Source: Variovorax sp. S12S4 (GTDB lineage Bacteria; Pseudomonadota; Gammaproteobacteria; Burkholderiales; Burkholderiaceae_C). From it: 64,000 nucleotides of DNA. The DNA is taken from NCBI RefSeq assembly GCF_023195515.1, contig NZ_JALPKR020000002.1, forward strand, positions 4,565,001 to 4,629,000, in the 5' to 3' direction. A program made the translations under genes and the position numbers. Of the stretch, positions 47,201 through 55,808 are shown piece by piece (within the stretch, counting starts at the first letter, position 1; each line of letters opens with the position of its first letter). The notes below the pieces were generated by a model, which did not search any database, was not told where the DNA came from, and saw only the letters and a list, made by a program, of their open reading frames with translations.

Positions 47201-50200
47201 CGACGGCGGCAACGACAACCTCGAAGGGGGTGCCGGCAACGACATCATCAATGCCGGGGCGGGCGACGACATCGTCAGGGACCTGGGCGGCGACGACAAC
47301 ATCAAGGCCGGCGACGGCAACGACGTGGTCCATGGCGGCCCGGGCCTCGACCTGATCATGGGCGGAAAGGGGCAGGACTTCATCGTCCTGGGCACCGATG
47401 CGGGCTCGGAAGTCTTCGCGGGCGAAGGCAACGACTTCATCCTCGGCAGCAAGAACGCCGAGCGCATTCTGGGCAACGAGGGCGACGACTGGATCGAAAC
47501 CGGCACCTTCGACGGTGCGCCCGGCGACAGCTTCGACGAGATCTTTGCGAAAGACGGCATCGTCGGCCACGACGTGTTCCTGGGCGACGGCGGCTTCGAC
47601 GAGTTCATTGCCGAGGGCGGCGACGACATCATGGTGGGCAGCCCGGGCCGCGGCAAGCTGGCCGGCATGTCGGGCTGGGACTGGGTGACCTACAAGGACA
47701 ACACAGCCTTCGTCGATGCCGACCTGACGCGCGGCATTGTGTTCGACGAGAACCCGACGCCGCCCCAGAACGGAACGCTGGATGCCTACGAATCGGTCGA
47801 AGGTCTTTCGGGCACGCGCTTCAACGACGTGCTTACCGGCGCCGACACCATTGCCGACGAGCGGCTTCCGTTCGCACAAGGCGGCACCGAGGGCTACACC
47901 GGCAGCAGGCTCGACGCGGCAGGCATTGCACGCATTGCGGGCCTGCAGGCGGTGCTGGGCGCCGGAGTCACCAGCTACATGGCGGGCGACATCATCCTTG
48001 GCGGGGACGGCAGCGACCTCATCATGGGCCGCGGCGGCGACGACATCATCGACGGCGACAAGTGGCTGGACGTGCAGATCGGCGTCTACGCCACCAACGA
48101 CCCCAATCACACCGGCACCCCCATCGCGCTGCACAGTAGCATGAAGACGCTGGTCAACTCGATGTTCGCGGGCACCATCAACCCCGGCCAGTTGGCGATC
48201 GTCCGCTCGATCAAGTCGGACGCGGACGCGGTCGCCGACATCGACACGGTCGCCTACCTGGGGCCGCTGGCCAACTACGCCTTCGGTTCCACTGCCGACG
48301 GCAGGCTCACGGTCACCGACATCGGCATCGACCCGATTGAAGGCACCGACACGCTGAGCGGCATCGAACGCCTGCAGTTCACGGATTCCACCCTCACGAT
48401 CGTCGCGGGTACCAACGGCGATGACGTGCTCAACGGCGGCGAAGGCAACGACCTGCTGCTGGGCTTTGGTGGCAACGACACGCTGAACGGCAACGGCGGC
48501 AACGACGTGTTGATCGGCGGCGCGGGCACCGACACGCTCAACGGCGGCGCGGGCAACGATCAGCTGAGCGGTGGCATCGGCAACGACGTGCTCAACGGCG
48601 GCCTGGGCGACGACACCTACACCTTCGGCCTTGCGGACGGCAGCGACACGATCAACGAAGGCGTCAGCGCGACGAGCGGCGGCACCGCCGATCGCATCGT
48701 CATCGTGCCGGGCGTGCTGGATCCTGTTGCCGGAACGGTCAACCCGATCACCGGGCTCAATGCCGCGGACAACAACACGGGCACCGCCACCGGTAGCCTG
48801 GTCCTCAACTTCAACGGCCAGACGGTCACCGTCGCCAACCATTTCACGGGCAACGTGGCCGGCACCGGCGTGGAGCGCATCAACTTCGGTGATGCCACCT
48901 TCGAGGGTTACCTGCTCGGCACAGAGGACTACCTGGTGAGCCGGCTCGATCCCACCGGCTTTGGGCGCACCATCAACCTGGCAGCCTCTATCGCCAATAA
49001 CTTCGTCGCCGGCGAGAACGTTACCAATGACGTCATCATTGGCGGCAGCGGCAATGACCTGATCTTCGGCGGCACTGGCAGCAACAACTTGAGCGGCGGG
49101 ATCGGCGACGACCTGCTGGTGGGTGGCTCGGGCGCTGGCGACAACGACGTGCTTGACGGCGGCCTCGATGCAGACACGATGGTCGGTCTGGGCGGCAACG
49201 ACACGTACATCGTCGATGACCTGGCTGACGTGGTTGTCGAGGCGGCGGGTGCCGGCACGGACGAAGTCGAGACCGAGATGGCCGCGTATTCGCTGGAGCT
49301 CGTCGCCAACGTGGAGAACCTGACGTACACCGGCATCGACGCCGATCCGTTCGTCGGAACCGGCAATGCCCTGAACAACGTCATCAGCGGCGGCGACCTG
49401 GCCGATACGCTGAGCGGGCTCGGCGGCAACGACACGCTCAACGGCGGCTTGGGCATCGACACGCTCCTGGGCGGTGACGGCAACGACACACTGAACGGCG
49501 GGGATGACGACGACCTGCTGGCCGGCGGCATCGGCAACGACACGCTGAATGGCAACGACGGCAACGACACATTGGACGGCGGCGTTGGCAACGACGCGAT
49601 GAACGGCGGCGCGGGCGACGACACCTTCCTGGTGGACAGTGCAACCGACACCGTCATAGAGGGCGGGGGCGGCGGCACCGATACCGTGCAGTCGACCGTC
49701 ACCTACACCATCACCGATGCGGACGTGGAGAACCTCACCCTGCTTGGCACCGGCAACATCAACGGTACCGGCAACGGGTCGGCCAACGTGATCACCGGCA
49801 ACGCCGGCAACAACGTGCTGACGGGCGGCGGCGGCAGCGATACCGCGAGCTATGCCACGGCGACCGCGGGCGTCACGGTGTCACTGGCCATTGCGGCGGC
49901 GCAAGCCACCGGCGGGGCGGGCAGCGACACGCTCTCGAGCATCGAGAACCTGGTGGGCAGCGCCTTCGCCGACTCGCTGACGGCGAGTGGAACCGCGGGG
50001 CTCGGCGTTGCCAACCTCCTGAGCGGCGGAGCGGGCAACGACACGCTGAGCGCCACGGTGGACAACGTGCGCGACACGCTCGACGGCGGGGCCAACACCG
50101 ACACCGCCAACTACTCGGCGTACACCGCGGCACTCACGGTGAACCTGGGCGGCGCGGCGCCGATCGTCGTCGGGGGCTCCGGCAACAATGCGGCCAACTC

Positions 50201-51254
50201 CGACGTGCTGGTGTCTATCGAGAACTTCACCGGCGGCAGTGGCGCCGACATCATCTCCGGCAGCACGGCCGCGAATGTCCTGAACGGCGGCCTAGGAAAC
50301 GACACCTTCACCTACGCGATCGGCGGCGGCGCCGACACCATTGACGGCGGCGGTGGCAACGACACGCTGAACATCACGGGCGTGGCGAACAACGATGTGC
50401 TGGATGTCGTCTACAACGGGGCCATCACCGGCTTCGAAGGCGCCACTGTCACCGGCGTCGAATCGATCAGCGCCAACCTCGGCGGCAACGCCGACACGCT
50501 GTCGTACGGCGCCTCCGCGACGCCCGTCACGGTCAACCTGGCGACAGGTGCGGCGTCGGGCTTCACGTCGATTGCCAGCATCCTGAACGTGACCGGCGGA
50601 TCGGGCAGCGACAACCTGACGGGCAATGCCGGAGCCAACACGCTCAACGGCGGAGCGGGCAACGACACCATCAACGGCGGTGCCGGAGGCGACATCATCA
50701 TCGGCGGGATTGGCGCCGACATCCTCAACTCGGGGGCGGCGAACGACAACGCGCAGGACATCTTCAGGTTCAGCGCGGCCGACGAGTTCGGCGACGTGGT
50801 CAGCAACTTCGACGCCAACGGACCGACCGCGGCAGGGGACGACCGCATCGAGTTCACCGGGGCGCTCAACACCGCATGGGACGACGGCAACAACAACGAC
50901 GCTTTCCTGTTCGCTTCGGGCAACGGCTCCGGCGGCACGGTGAACGTCACGGTCGGGCAGGGCAACGCCGACATCGAAGCCTTGCTGCTGACAGGGGCCG
51001 GCGGTGAAGGCGTGACGACTACGAACCTGGGCAACGCGGCGGCGGTTTCGGCGGCATTCAATGCCGAGTTCTCCATTACCGCGGGCGCCGGCGAAGACGC
51101 GCTGCTGGTCATCAACGACACCAACGGCAACAGCTTCTCGCTGTGGCAATGGGTGCAGGCCGGCGGAGGGGAGACGTCGGCCGGGGAACTGACGCTGATC
51201 GGCACCTTCAGTGCCAATGCCGCGGTCGTGGCGGGCAACTTCGACTTCGTCTGA
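44229..51254 (+). CDS. Secreted RTX-type animal haem peroxidase, 2341 aa
   Basis: A giant secreted protein. The first 900 residues contain an animal-type haem peroxidase (peroxinectin/myeloperoxidase superfamily): distal His268 in FGQFFDHGLDL, the TAVHHVFHAEHNRMVDHNK segment, and proximal His632 in VYRFGHSMLTETIDRF. From about residue 970 to the C-terminus come several blocks of calcium-binding RTX nonapeptides (GGNGGNDVLIGGAG, GGAGNDTLSA). There is no N-terminal signal peptide, as expected for type I secretion; the C-terminus ends in a short hydrophobic tail (VAGNFDFV). ATG 44229 has GAGGAG upstream; a GTG at 44178 is less likely. ABC and HlyD genes follow. Confidence 0.9.
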   Translation: MSVTVNQADLEFILAQIKISEAHAAGQPLFGPGGLVPAYNVSWGLRTVDGTYNNLLHETWGAADQQFPSLMDPVYRPADGTLFDPDGPGPAPAMPTSATYAPSNDPNSLVFDSSLRTISNLLVDQTLGNPAAILTALDRAGSANSMADLAAVTVIYEAFKPASDAEYQARVIAQNARADAEELGDGDPNTPPTPQEQAALDAAAAADADHALTVTALEDARAVRDAAVAPYGIVMEGDNVSLPNISPDVGLSASFNSWFTLFGQFFDHGLDLVNKGGSGTVFIPLQPDDPLYVEGSNTNFMVLTRATVSAGQDGIMGTADDVGPVNTTTSFVDQNQTYTSHSSHQVFLRQYELNDQGTPVATGKLIEGANGGMATWGEVKAQALLLGIQLTDFDVGSVPLLRTDQYGNFIPDPVTGFAQVITGIGVDGIPNTADDVVVSGTPGSPVNPTTALALRTGHAFLADIAHEAVPIGKIADGDITIGLGNPGNGDAEYDNELLDAHFIAGDGRVNENIGLTAVHHVFHAEHNRMVDHNKEVILSTAAGGDLAFLNEWLLEDVASLPVDLSTLVWDGERLFQSAKFTTEMQYQHLVFEEFARKVQPQINAFVVPDGFDVTIDPSIVAEFAHVVYRFGHSMLTETIDRFDPNFNPNDIGLIEGFLNPVAFDSGHTITDDIAAGAIIRGMTRQVGNEIDEFVTSALRNNLLGLPLDLATINLARGRDTGVPSLNAARREFYNATNNAAELRPYDSWVDFAGNLKHEASIINFIAAYGTHQLITGQTTIEGKRDAALTIITGASVGGLLVPEDSVDFLNGTGAWTSNANGVTITGLDNVDLWIGGLAEKILPFGGMLGSTFNFVFENQMESLQNGDRFYYLQRLDGLHLFGEMENNSFAEMIMTNTNATHLPSDVFSTPGLALEVDITRQFNDLDGDGDLESTDPVGGGILTPLVVRNNPGTVGPDTNYLRYTGDQHVVLGGTEGNDIIIASEGDDTIHGDGGNDNLEGGAGNDIINAGAGDDIVRDLGGDDNIKAGDGNDVVHGGPGLDLIMGGKGQDFIVLGTDAGSEVFAGEGNDFILGSKNAERILGNEGDDWIETGTFDGAPGDSFDEIFAKDGIVGHDVFLGDGGFDEFIAEGGDDIMVGSPGRGKLAGMSGWDWVTYKDNTAFVDADLTRGIVFDENPTPPQNGTLDAYESVEGLSGTRFNDVLTGADTIADERLPFAQGGTEGYTGSRLDAAGIARIAGLQAVLGAGVTSYMAGDIILGGDGSDLIMGRGGDDIIDGDKWLDVQIGVYATNDPNHTGTPIALHSSMKTLVNSMFAGTINPGQLAIVRSIKSDADAVADIDTVAYLGPLANYAFGSTADGRLTVTDIGIDPIEGTDTLSGIERLQFTDSTLTIVAGTNGDDVLNGGEGNDLLLGFGGNDTLNGNGGNDVLIGGAGTDTLNGGAGNDQLSGGIGNDVLNGGLGDDTYTFGLADGSDTINEGVSATSGGTADRIVIVPGVLDPVAGTVNPITGLNAADNNTGTATGSLVLNFNGQTVTVANHFTGNVAGTGVERINFGDATFEGYLLGTEDYLVSRLDPTGFGRTINLAASIANNFVAGENVTNDVIIGGSGNDLIFGGTGSNNLSGGIGDDLLVGGSGAGDNDVLDGGLDADTMVGLGGNDTYIVDDLADVVVEAAGAGTDEVETEMAAYSLELVANVENLTYTGIDADPFVGTGNALNNVISGGDLADTLSGLGGNDTLNGGLGIDTLLGGDGNDTLNGGDDDDLLAGGIGNDTLNGNDGNDTLDGGVGNDAMNGGAGDDTFLVDSATDTVIEGGGGGTDTVQSTVTYTITDADVENLTLLGTGNINGTGNGSANVITGNAGNNVLTGGGGSDTASYATATAGVTVSLAIAAAQATGGAGSDTLSSIENLVGSAFADSLTASGTAGLGVANLLSGGAGNDTLSATVDNVRDTLDGGANTDTANYSAYTAALTVNLGGAAPIVVGGSGNNAANSDVLVSIENFTGGSGADIISGSTAANVLNGGLGNDTFTYAIGGGADTIDGGGGNDTLNITGVANNDVLDVVYNGAITGFEGATVTGVESISANLGGNADTLSYGASATPVTVNLATGAASGFTSIASILNVTGGSGSDNLTGNAGANTLNGGAGNDTINGGAGGDIIIGGIGADILNSGAANDNAQDIFRFSAADEFGDVVSNFDANGPTAAGDDRIEFTGALNTAWDDGNNNDAFLFASGNGSGGTVNVTVGQGNADIEALLLTGAGGEGVTTTNLGNAAAVSAAFNAEFSITAGAGEDALLVINDTNGNSFSLWQWVQAGGGETSAGELTLIGTFSANAAVVAGNFDFV
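47150..50720 (+). repeat. Coding RTX nonapeptide repeats
   Basis: Imperfect GGxGxDxLx repeats written as GGCGGCAACGACACGCTGA-like units in several clusters (about 47150-47700, 48400-48620, 49030-49180, 49390-49640, 50280-50370 and 50620-50720). Each folds into a calcium-binding beta roll outside the cell. The repetitive DNA could recombine and confuse assembly. Confidence 0.85.
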
Positions 51255-51321
51255 ACGGCGTGGCAAGGCACGGAGCAGGGCGCGCAAGCGCCTTGCTCCG
51301 CATACTGGAGGAGACAAGAAC

Positions 51322-53034
51322 ATGAAGCCGATCTGGGCCGAGATGAAGCCACTGTTGTTCAACATGGCGCTCTTCTCGTTCGTCATCAATCTGTTGTACC
51401 TGGTGCCTGCGCTGTTCATGCTGCAGGTGTTCGACCGGGTGATTCCCACCAACAGCCGCGAGACGCTGTGGGTGTTGCTGGCCGGCGTAGGCGCTGCGCT
51501 GGCCATCCTGTTCGTGCTGGACTACGTGCGCCTGCGGCTGCAGCACCTGAGCGGCAACATCGTCGACGAGAGGCTCTCGCCGCCGGTGGTGCATGCGGTC
51601 GTCACCGCCACCGCCCGTTCGCCGCTGAATGCAAGGCCGGACGCGATGCGCGACATCGCGACGCTGCGGGGTCTGTTCTCGGCCAACGGATTGACGGCGC
51701 TCATGGATGCGCCGTGGATCGTGGTCTACGTGGCCGTCATCGCCTTCTTCCACCCGGCCCTGGGGCTGGGTGCCGCAGGCGCCGCCATCGTCATGATCGG
51801 CCTGGCCTGGCTCAACGACCGGATGAGCCGCAAGGCGTTGGACGCGGTGCAGAAGGAAACGCGCAGCGCGTCGCGCTACGTGGAAGGGTCGCTGCGTAAC
51901 GCAGAGGTGCTGCAGGCCATGGGCATGACCGAGCGCCTGCTGGGCCGCTGGCGCAAGCAGCAGGACGAGGCGCTGGCGCTGCAGGGCGCTACCAGCCATT
52001 CGAGCGTGATGTTCAGCGCCGCGTCGAGGTTTCTGCGCCAGGGCGTGCAGGTCATGATGATGTCGATCGGCGCCTACCTGGTCCTCACGCAGTCGGCTTC
52101 GGCGGGCGTGATGATCGCCACCACTGTTTTGCTCGGCCGCGCCTTGCAGCCGGTGGAGCAGATCGTCGGCAGCTGGCGCGTGCTGAACGAAGCGCGTTCC
52201 GCCTATCGCCGCTTGCGCGACCTGTGCGGCCACTTCGACAAGGGCGAGCCGCAGATGTCGCTACCCCGGCCGGTGGGCGAGCTGCGTGCGGAAGGCGTCT
52301 CGCTGCGTCTGCCGGGCACTGAAAAGCTGGCGCTGACCGGCGTTTCCCTGAATCTCGCCGCGGGCGAGGCACTGGCCATCATCGGGGCGAGCGCAGCGGG
52401 AAAATCCACGCTGGCGCGCCTTCTCACCGGCATCTGGCAGCCGACCATCGGAACCGTCAGGCTGGACGGAGCCGATCTCTCGGCATGGCCGCGCAGCGAA
52501 CTGGGCCCGTGGATCGGCTATGTGCCGCAGGACGTGGAACTGTTCGACGGAACGGTCGCCGACAACATCGGCCGGCTCTCAAAGTCCGACCCAAAGGCGG
52601 TGATCGCGGCCGCCAAGCGGGCCAACGCGCACGACATGATCCTGCAGCTGCCGAAAGGCTACGACACACCCGTCGGCGAGGCCGGGGCGCGCCTGTCGCC
52701 GGGGCAGCGCCAGCGCATTGCGCTTGCACGCGCGATGTATGGCGATGTGCGCCTGGTGGTGCTCGACGAACCGAATGCGAGCCTGGACGCGGAGGGCGAA
52801 ATTGCGCTGGCGCACGCCCTCAGCAGCCTGCGCGCAGAGGGTGTGACCTCCATTGTGGTGACGCACCGCCCGTCGCTGGTCGCGCACGTGGACAAGATCC
52901 TCATCCTCGAGGCCGGGCAGGTGAAGCAGTTCGGGCCGGCTGGCGAGGTGATGAAGGCAATGCAGAAGCAATCGCAGGCCGCAGTCGCCGAACGCGAGCG
53001 CGAGCGCGAGCGTGAACGCGAACGCACGGCATAA
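51322..53034 (+). CDS. Type I secretion ABC transporter (permease and ATPase)
   Basis: A 570-aa PrtD/HlyB-type exporter without a C39 peptidase domain. Hydrophobic segments span residues 10-300 (SFVINLLYLVPALFMLQVFD, WIVVYVAVIAFFHPALGLGA). The ATPase follows: Walker A GASAAGKST (355-363), signature LSPGQRQRIALARAM (458 on), Walker B LVVLDEPNASLD and the H-loop VVTHRP. The C-terminus is an odd run of alternating Glu and Arg. ATG 51322 has GGAGGAG upstream and lies 67 bases after the peroxidase stop. Confidence 0.92.
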   Translation: MKPIWAEMKPLLFNMALFSFVINLLYLVPALFMLQVFDRVIPTNSRETLWVLLAGVGAALAILFVLDYVRLRLQHLSGNIVDERLSPPVVHAVVTATARSPLNARPDAMRDIATLRGLFSANGLTALMDAPWIVVYVAVIAFFHPALGLGAAGAAIVMIGLAWLNDRMSRKALDAVQKETRSASRYVEGSLRNAEVLQAMGMTERLLGRWRKQQDEALALQGATSHSSVMFSAASRFLRQGVQVMMMSIGAYLVLTQSASAGVMIATTVLLGRALQPVEQIVGSWRVLNEARSAYRRLRDLCGHFDKGEPQMSLPRPVGELRAEGVSLRLPGTEKLALTGVSLNLAAGEALAIIGASAAGKSTLARLLTGIWQPTIGTVRLDGADLSAWPRSELGPWIGYVPQDVELFDGTVADNIGRLSKSDPKAVIAAAKRANAHDMILQLPKGYDTPVGEAGARLSPGQRQRIALARAMYGDVRLVVLDEPNASLDAEGEIALAHALSSLRAEGVTSIVVTHRPSLVAHVDKILILEAGQVKQFGPAGEVMKAMQKQSQAAVAERERERERERERTA

Positions 53035-53055
53035 GACCCGGAAAGGCAGGAACAT

Positions 53056-54399
53056 ATGACGCACGCACAAGCGCTCCCGCATGCCGGCAGGGCACCGAAG
53101 CGAAAGACCAGCGAACAGCAGATCAGGCGTCTCATGAACATGGGGCTGTGGACGGTGCTGGGCATCGTCATCCCCCTAGGGGCGTGGGTCGGGCTCGCGC
53201 CGCTGGCAATGGCGGTGGTGGCACCGGCGCACGTCAAGGTGGACTTGAACCGGCGGCCCGTCCAGCATCTGGAAGGCGGCATCGTGCGGCAGGTGCTCGT
53301 TCGCGACGGACAGGTGGTGAAGGAAGGCGAACCGCTGGTAGTCATCGGCGACGTGGGGGTGGACGCCGACCGCAACCGGCTCACCTATCGCCTTGCGGTA
53401 GAACGCACGGCCTTGGAGCGGCTGGATGCGGAGCAGCGCCGCGCCGACAAGCTGGTGTTTTCCGAGAGCCTGCAGGCGGAAGCCCGCAAGGACACGCGCC
53501 TGCAGGATGCGATGGCCAAGGAATCGGCACTGTTCCATGCGCGCCGGCATTCGCTGCAGAGCGAGCTGGCGCTGATGCGGCAATTGCGCCAGAGGGTGCA
53601 GCAGGAAATCGGGGCGCTGGAGGCGCAGGGCAGCAAGGCGCAGGAATCTCTGGCCCTGCAGCACCGCGACCTCGATGCCAATCGCGGCCTGGTGCAGGAG
53701 GGCTTCGTATCGTCGGCGCGCATTAACCAGATGGAAGCCTCGGTGGCCGACTACACCTCCAAGCTGGAGGAGCGCCGCTCCGAGCTCGCACGCGGCCATG
53801 GGCGGCTGATCGACGCCGACATCAAGAGCAATTCGATCGTCAACGAATACCTCCGCTCGGCGAGCGACCAGCTCAAGACGACGGTGGCGCGGGTGAGCGA
53901 GATCGAGCAGGAACTGCGCAAGTCCGACGATGCCACCACGCGGCAGGTGGTGCTGGCGCCGGCGGCCGGCGAGATCATCGATTTGAAGTTCACCTCGCCG
54001 GGTTCGGTCGTGCGGCCCGGTGAAACCATTGCCGAGATCGTGCCGAGCAACACGGCCCTGATGATCGAGGCGCAGATACGGCCCGAAGAAGTGAACAACG
54101 TCCTGATAGGGCAGCACGCACGCATCAAGTTCACCGCGTTCAAGTACCGCAATGCCACGATGGTTTCGGGCAAGGTCACCTATGTATCGGGCGACCGGTT
54201 TACCGACAAGTCCACGCAGATGCCGTACTACAGTGTTTCGATCCTGGCCGACGCGGAGTCGGTGAAGGCGGTGGGTGACCTGAAGATGCAGGCCGGCATG
54301 CCTGCCGAGGTCTATATCGACGGCGGGTTCCAGACCGCGCTTCAGTACCTTCTGGACCCCATCACGTCGACGTTGCGCAGGGCGGCGAGGCAGATGTGA
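53056..54399 (+). CDS. Type I secretion periplasmic adaptor (HlyD/PrtE family)
   Basis: A 447-aa membrane fusion protein. A basic cytoplasmic N-terminus is followed by one transmembrane helix (GLWTVLGIVIPLGAWVGLAP, about residues 33-52). Next come the lipoyl half motif (RPVQHLEGGIVRQVLVRDGQ), a long coiled coil (about 110-290) and the second half (VLAPAAGEIIDLKFTSPGSV). The HlyD C-terminal signature (VYIDGGFQTALQYLLDPI) is present. It starts 21 bases after the ABC gene. Its 3' end overlaps the 3' end of the kinase gene on the other strand by 58 bases. Confidence 0.92.
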   Translation: MTHAQALPHAGRAPKRKTSEQQIRRLMNMGLWTVLGIVIPLGAWVGLAPLAMAVVAPAHVKVDLNRRPVQHLEGGIVRQVLVRDGQVVKEGEPLVVIGDVGVDADRNRLTYRLAVERTALERLDAEQRRADKLVFSESLQAEARKDTRLQDAMAKESALFHARRHSLQSELALMRQLRQRVQQEIGALEAQGSKAQESLALQHRDLDANRGLVQEGFVSSARINQMEASVADYTSKLEERRSELARGHGRLIDADIKSNSIVNEYLRSASDQLKTTVARVSEIEQELRKSDDATTRQVVLAPAAGEIIDLKFTSPGSVVRPGETIAEIVPSNTALMIEAQIRPEEVNNVLIGQHARIKFTAFKYRNATMVSGKVTYVSGDRFTDKSTQMPYYSVSILADAESVKAVGDLKMQAGMPAEVYIDGGFQTALQYLLDPITSTLRRAARQM

Positions 54400-55808
54400 A
54401 CCACTTCGCTCCGGTCGGGCGCGGATGTTCCCGGGGCTGCCGTGGGAAAACGGACCGAGGCCCGCAGGCCGCCCAGCGGCGACTGGAGCAGGCGCACCGG
54501 TGCGTGATGCGCCTGCGCCACCGCGTGCACGATCGACAGGCCGAGGCCGACGCCATGCCCGTCGACGCGTCCGAGGCGATTGAAGCGCTGAAACGCCTCC
54601 GCGTGCCGGCTGGCGGGAATGCCGGGGCCCGAATCGTCGACGGTGAGTACAACTGCGTGGCGACCCCGCGCGCTGCCCACTTCGAGGCGCCCGCCGACGG
54701 GGGTGAAACGAATCGCGTTGACGATCAGGTTGCGCATCAGCAGATGCAGGCCGAGCTCTTCGGCCAGCAGCTCCCGCACCTCGAACCGCGTCTTCAGCGC
54801 AAGATCGCGCTGGGCCGCCGCCGGACCGAGGTCGGCCATCACGTCTCGGTAGACCTCTTCCAGGTTCACAAGGTTCACGGCATGCCCGCCGGTCGCCGCA
54901 AGGCTGTCGATTCGCGCGAGATCGAGCAGCTGATCGAGAAGGTAGCTGGCCTGGTCGATACCCGACATCAGATGCCGCAAGGAAGCCGACAACTCTTGCG
55001 GTGAATCCGCGAGCGTGGAGGCCAGCTGGGCTTGCGCGCGCAGGCCGGCGAGCGGGGTGCGCATCTCGTGCGCCGCAATCACGGTGAAGTCGCGCTCGAC
55101 CGACAACGCCTTTCTGAACCGATCGAACAATGCGTTGATCGAATCGACCATGGGTCTGAGTTCGGTAGGCGGGTCCTCGGCATTCAGTTCCGCGAGGTCG
55201 AGCGCGTGGCGTTCCCGAAGCTGTGAGGCATAGCCCTCGACGGACCGAAGCGCACGGTGGAGGAACCACCAGGCACTCAAGAAGATCAGGATGAGCGGGA
55301 TCGCGAGGTAGGAAAGAAAGTACCTGGTGGTGGTGCCGATCGCGCCCTTGCGGTAGCCCGCGCGCTCCGCGATCTGGACGATCATGCCGCCCTTCTTGGC
55401 TGCCTCCGAATAGGTCCGCACGCTCTCGCCATCCACCATTGCCTTGCCGAACCCGCGCTCTGCAAGCGGCCGCATCGGGACGCCCGAGGGGGCCTTGTGG
55501 CTCTGAAGAAGCAGCCGCCCGTTGGGCGACCATATCTGGTAGTGATAGTGCGTGCCGAGCGTGTCGCCGGTTTCGTGGACGCCGTCGTCGTGTCCCTCCG
55601 CGGAGATCTCGGCGATTTCGTGGTCCGCGAACGCCAGTGCGGTATGCGCCAGCGCAACAAGACGGGCATCCAGCACTTTCTGGTCGGAGAGGTGGTCGGC
55701 CCTGTACATGGCGGCAGCTGCGGCCAGCAGCGTGGCGCCGCATACGAAGAGCACAATTGCCGCCAGGCGGCGGCGCAGCGACCACGGGGCGCCCGACCGC
55801 TTATTCAT
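54342..55808 (-). CDS. Membrane sensor histidine kinase of the RTX module
   Basis: A 488-aa kinase with TM1 at about 13-35 (RLAAIVLFVCGATLLAAAAA), a periplasmic sensor, and TM2 near 150-170 (YLAIPLILIFLSAWWFLHRA). H-box AAHEMRTPLAGL carries phospho-His 247. The ATPase domain has N-box MRNLIVNAIRFTP and G-boxes DDSGPGIPA and GVGLGLSIV. ATG 55808 overlaps the response-regulator stop by eight bases. It is convergent with and overlaps hlyD. PmrB/QseC class; ligand unknown. Confidence 0.9.
   Translation of the reverse strand: MNKRSGAPWSLRRRLAAIVLFVCGATLLAAAAAMYRADHLSDQKVLDARLVALAHTALAFADHEIAEISAEGHDDGVHETGDTLGTHYHYQIWSPNGRLLLQSHKAPSGVPMRPLAERGFGKAMVDGESVRTYSEAAKKGGMIVQIAERAGYRKGAIGTTTRYFLSYLAIPLILIFLSAWWFLHRALRSVEGYASQLRERHALDLAELNAEDPPTELRPMVDSINALFDRFRKALSVERDFTVIAAHEMRTPLAGLRAQAQLASTLADSPQELSASLRHLMSGIDQASYLLDQLLDLARIDSLAATGGHAVNLVNLEEVYRDVMADLGPAAAQRDLALKTRFEVRELLAEELGLHLLMRNLIVNAIRFTPVGGRLEVGSARGRHAVVLTVDDSGPGIPASRHAEAFQRFNRLGRVDGHGVGLGLSIVHAVAQAHHAPVRLLQSPLGGLRASVRFPTAAPGTSAPDRSEVVHICLAALRNVDVMGSRRY

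Noticed and set aside
45252..48842. Very long open frame (about 1196 codons) on the minus strand opposite the RTX peroxidase gene
   Set aside because: It mirrors the codon bias and RTX repeats of the plus-strand gene, has no family resemblance and no ribosome site. GC-rich coding DNA often leaves such antisense frames open.
47150..50720. Dense short repeats resembling a CRISPR array
   Set aside because: The repeats are in frame, imperfect, contiguous without unique spacers, and encode RTX nonapeptides.
53176..55785. Long minus-strand frame crossing hlyD and the kinase
   Set aside because: Shadow of both genes in other frames; no recognisable domains.
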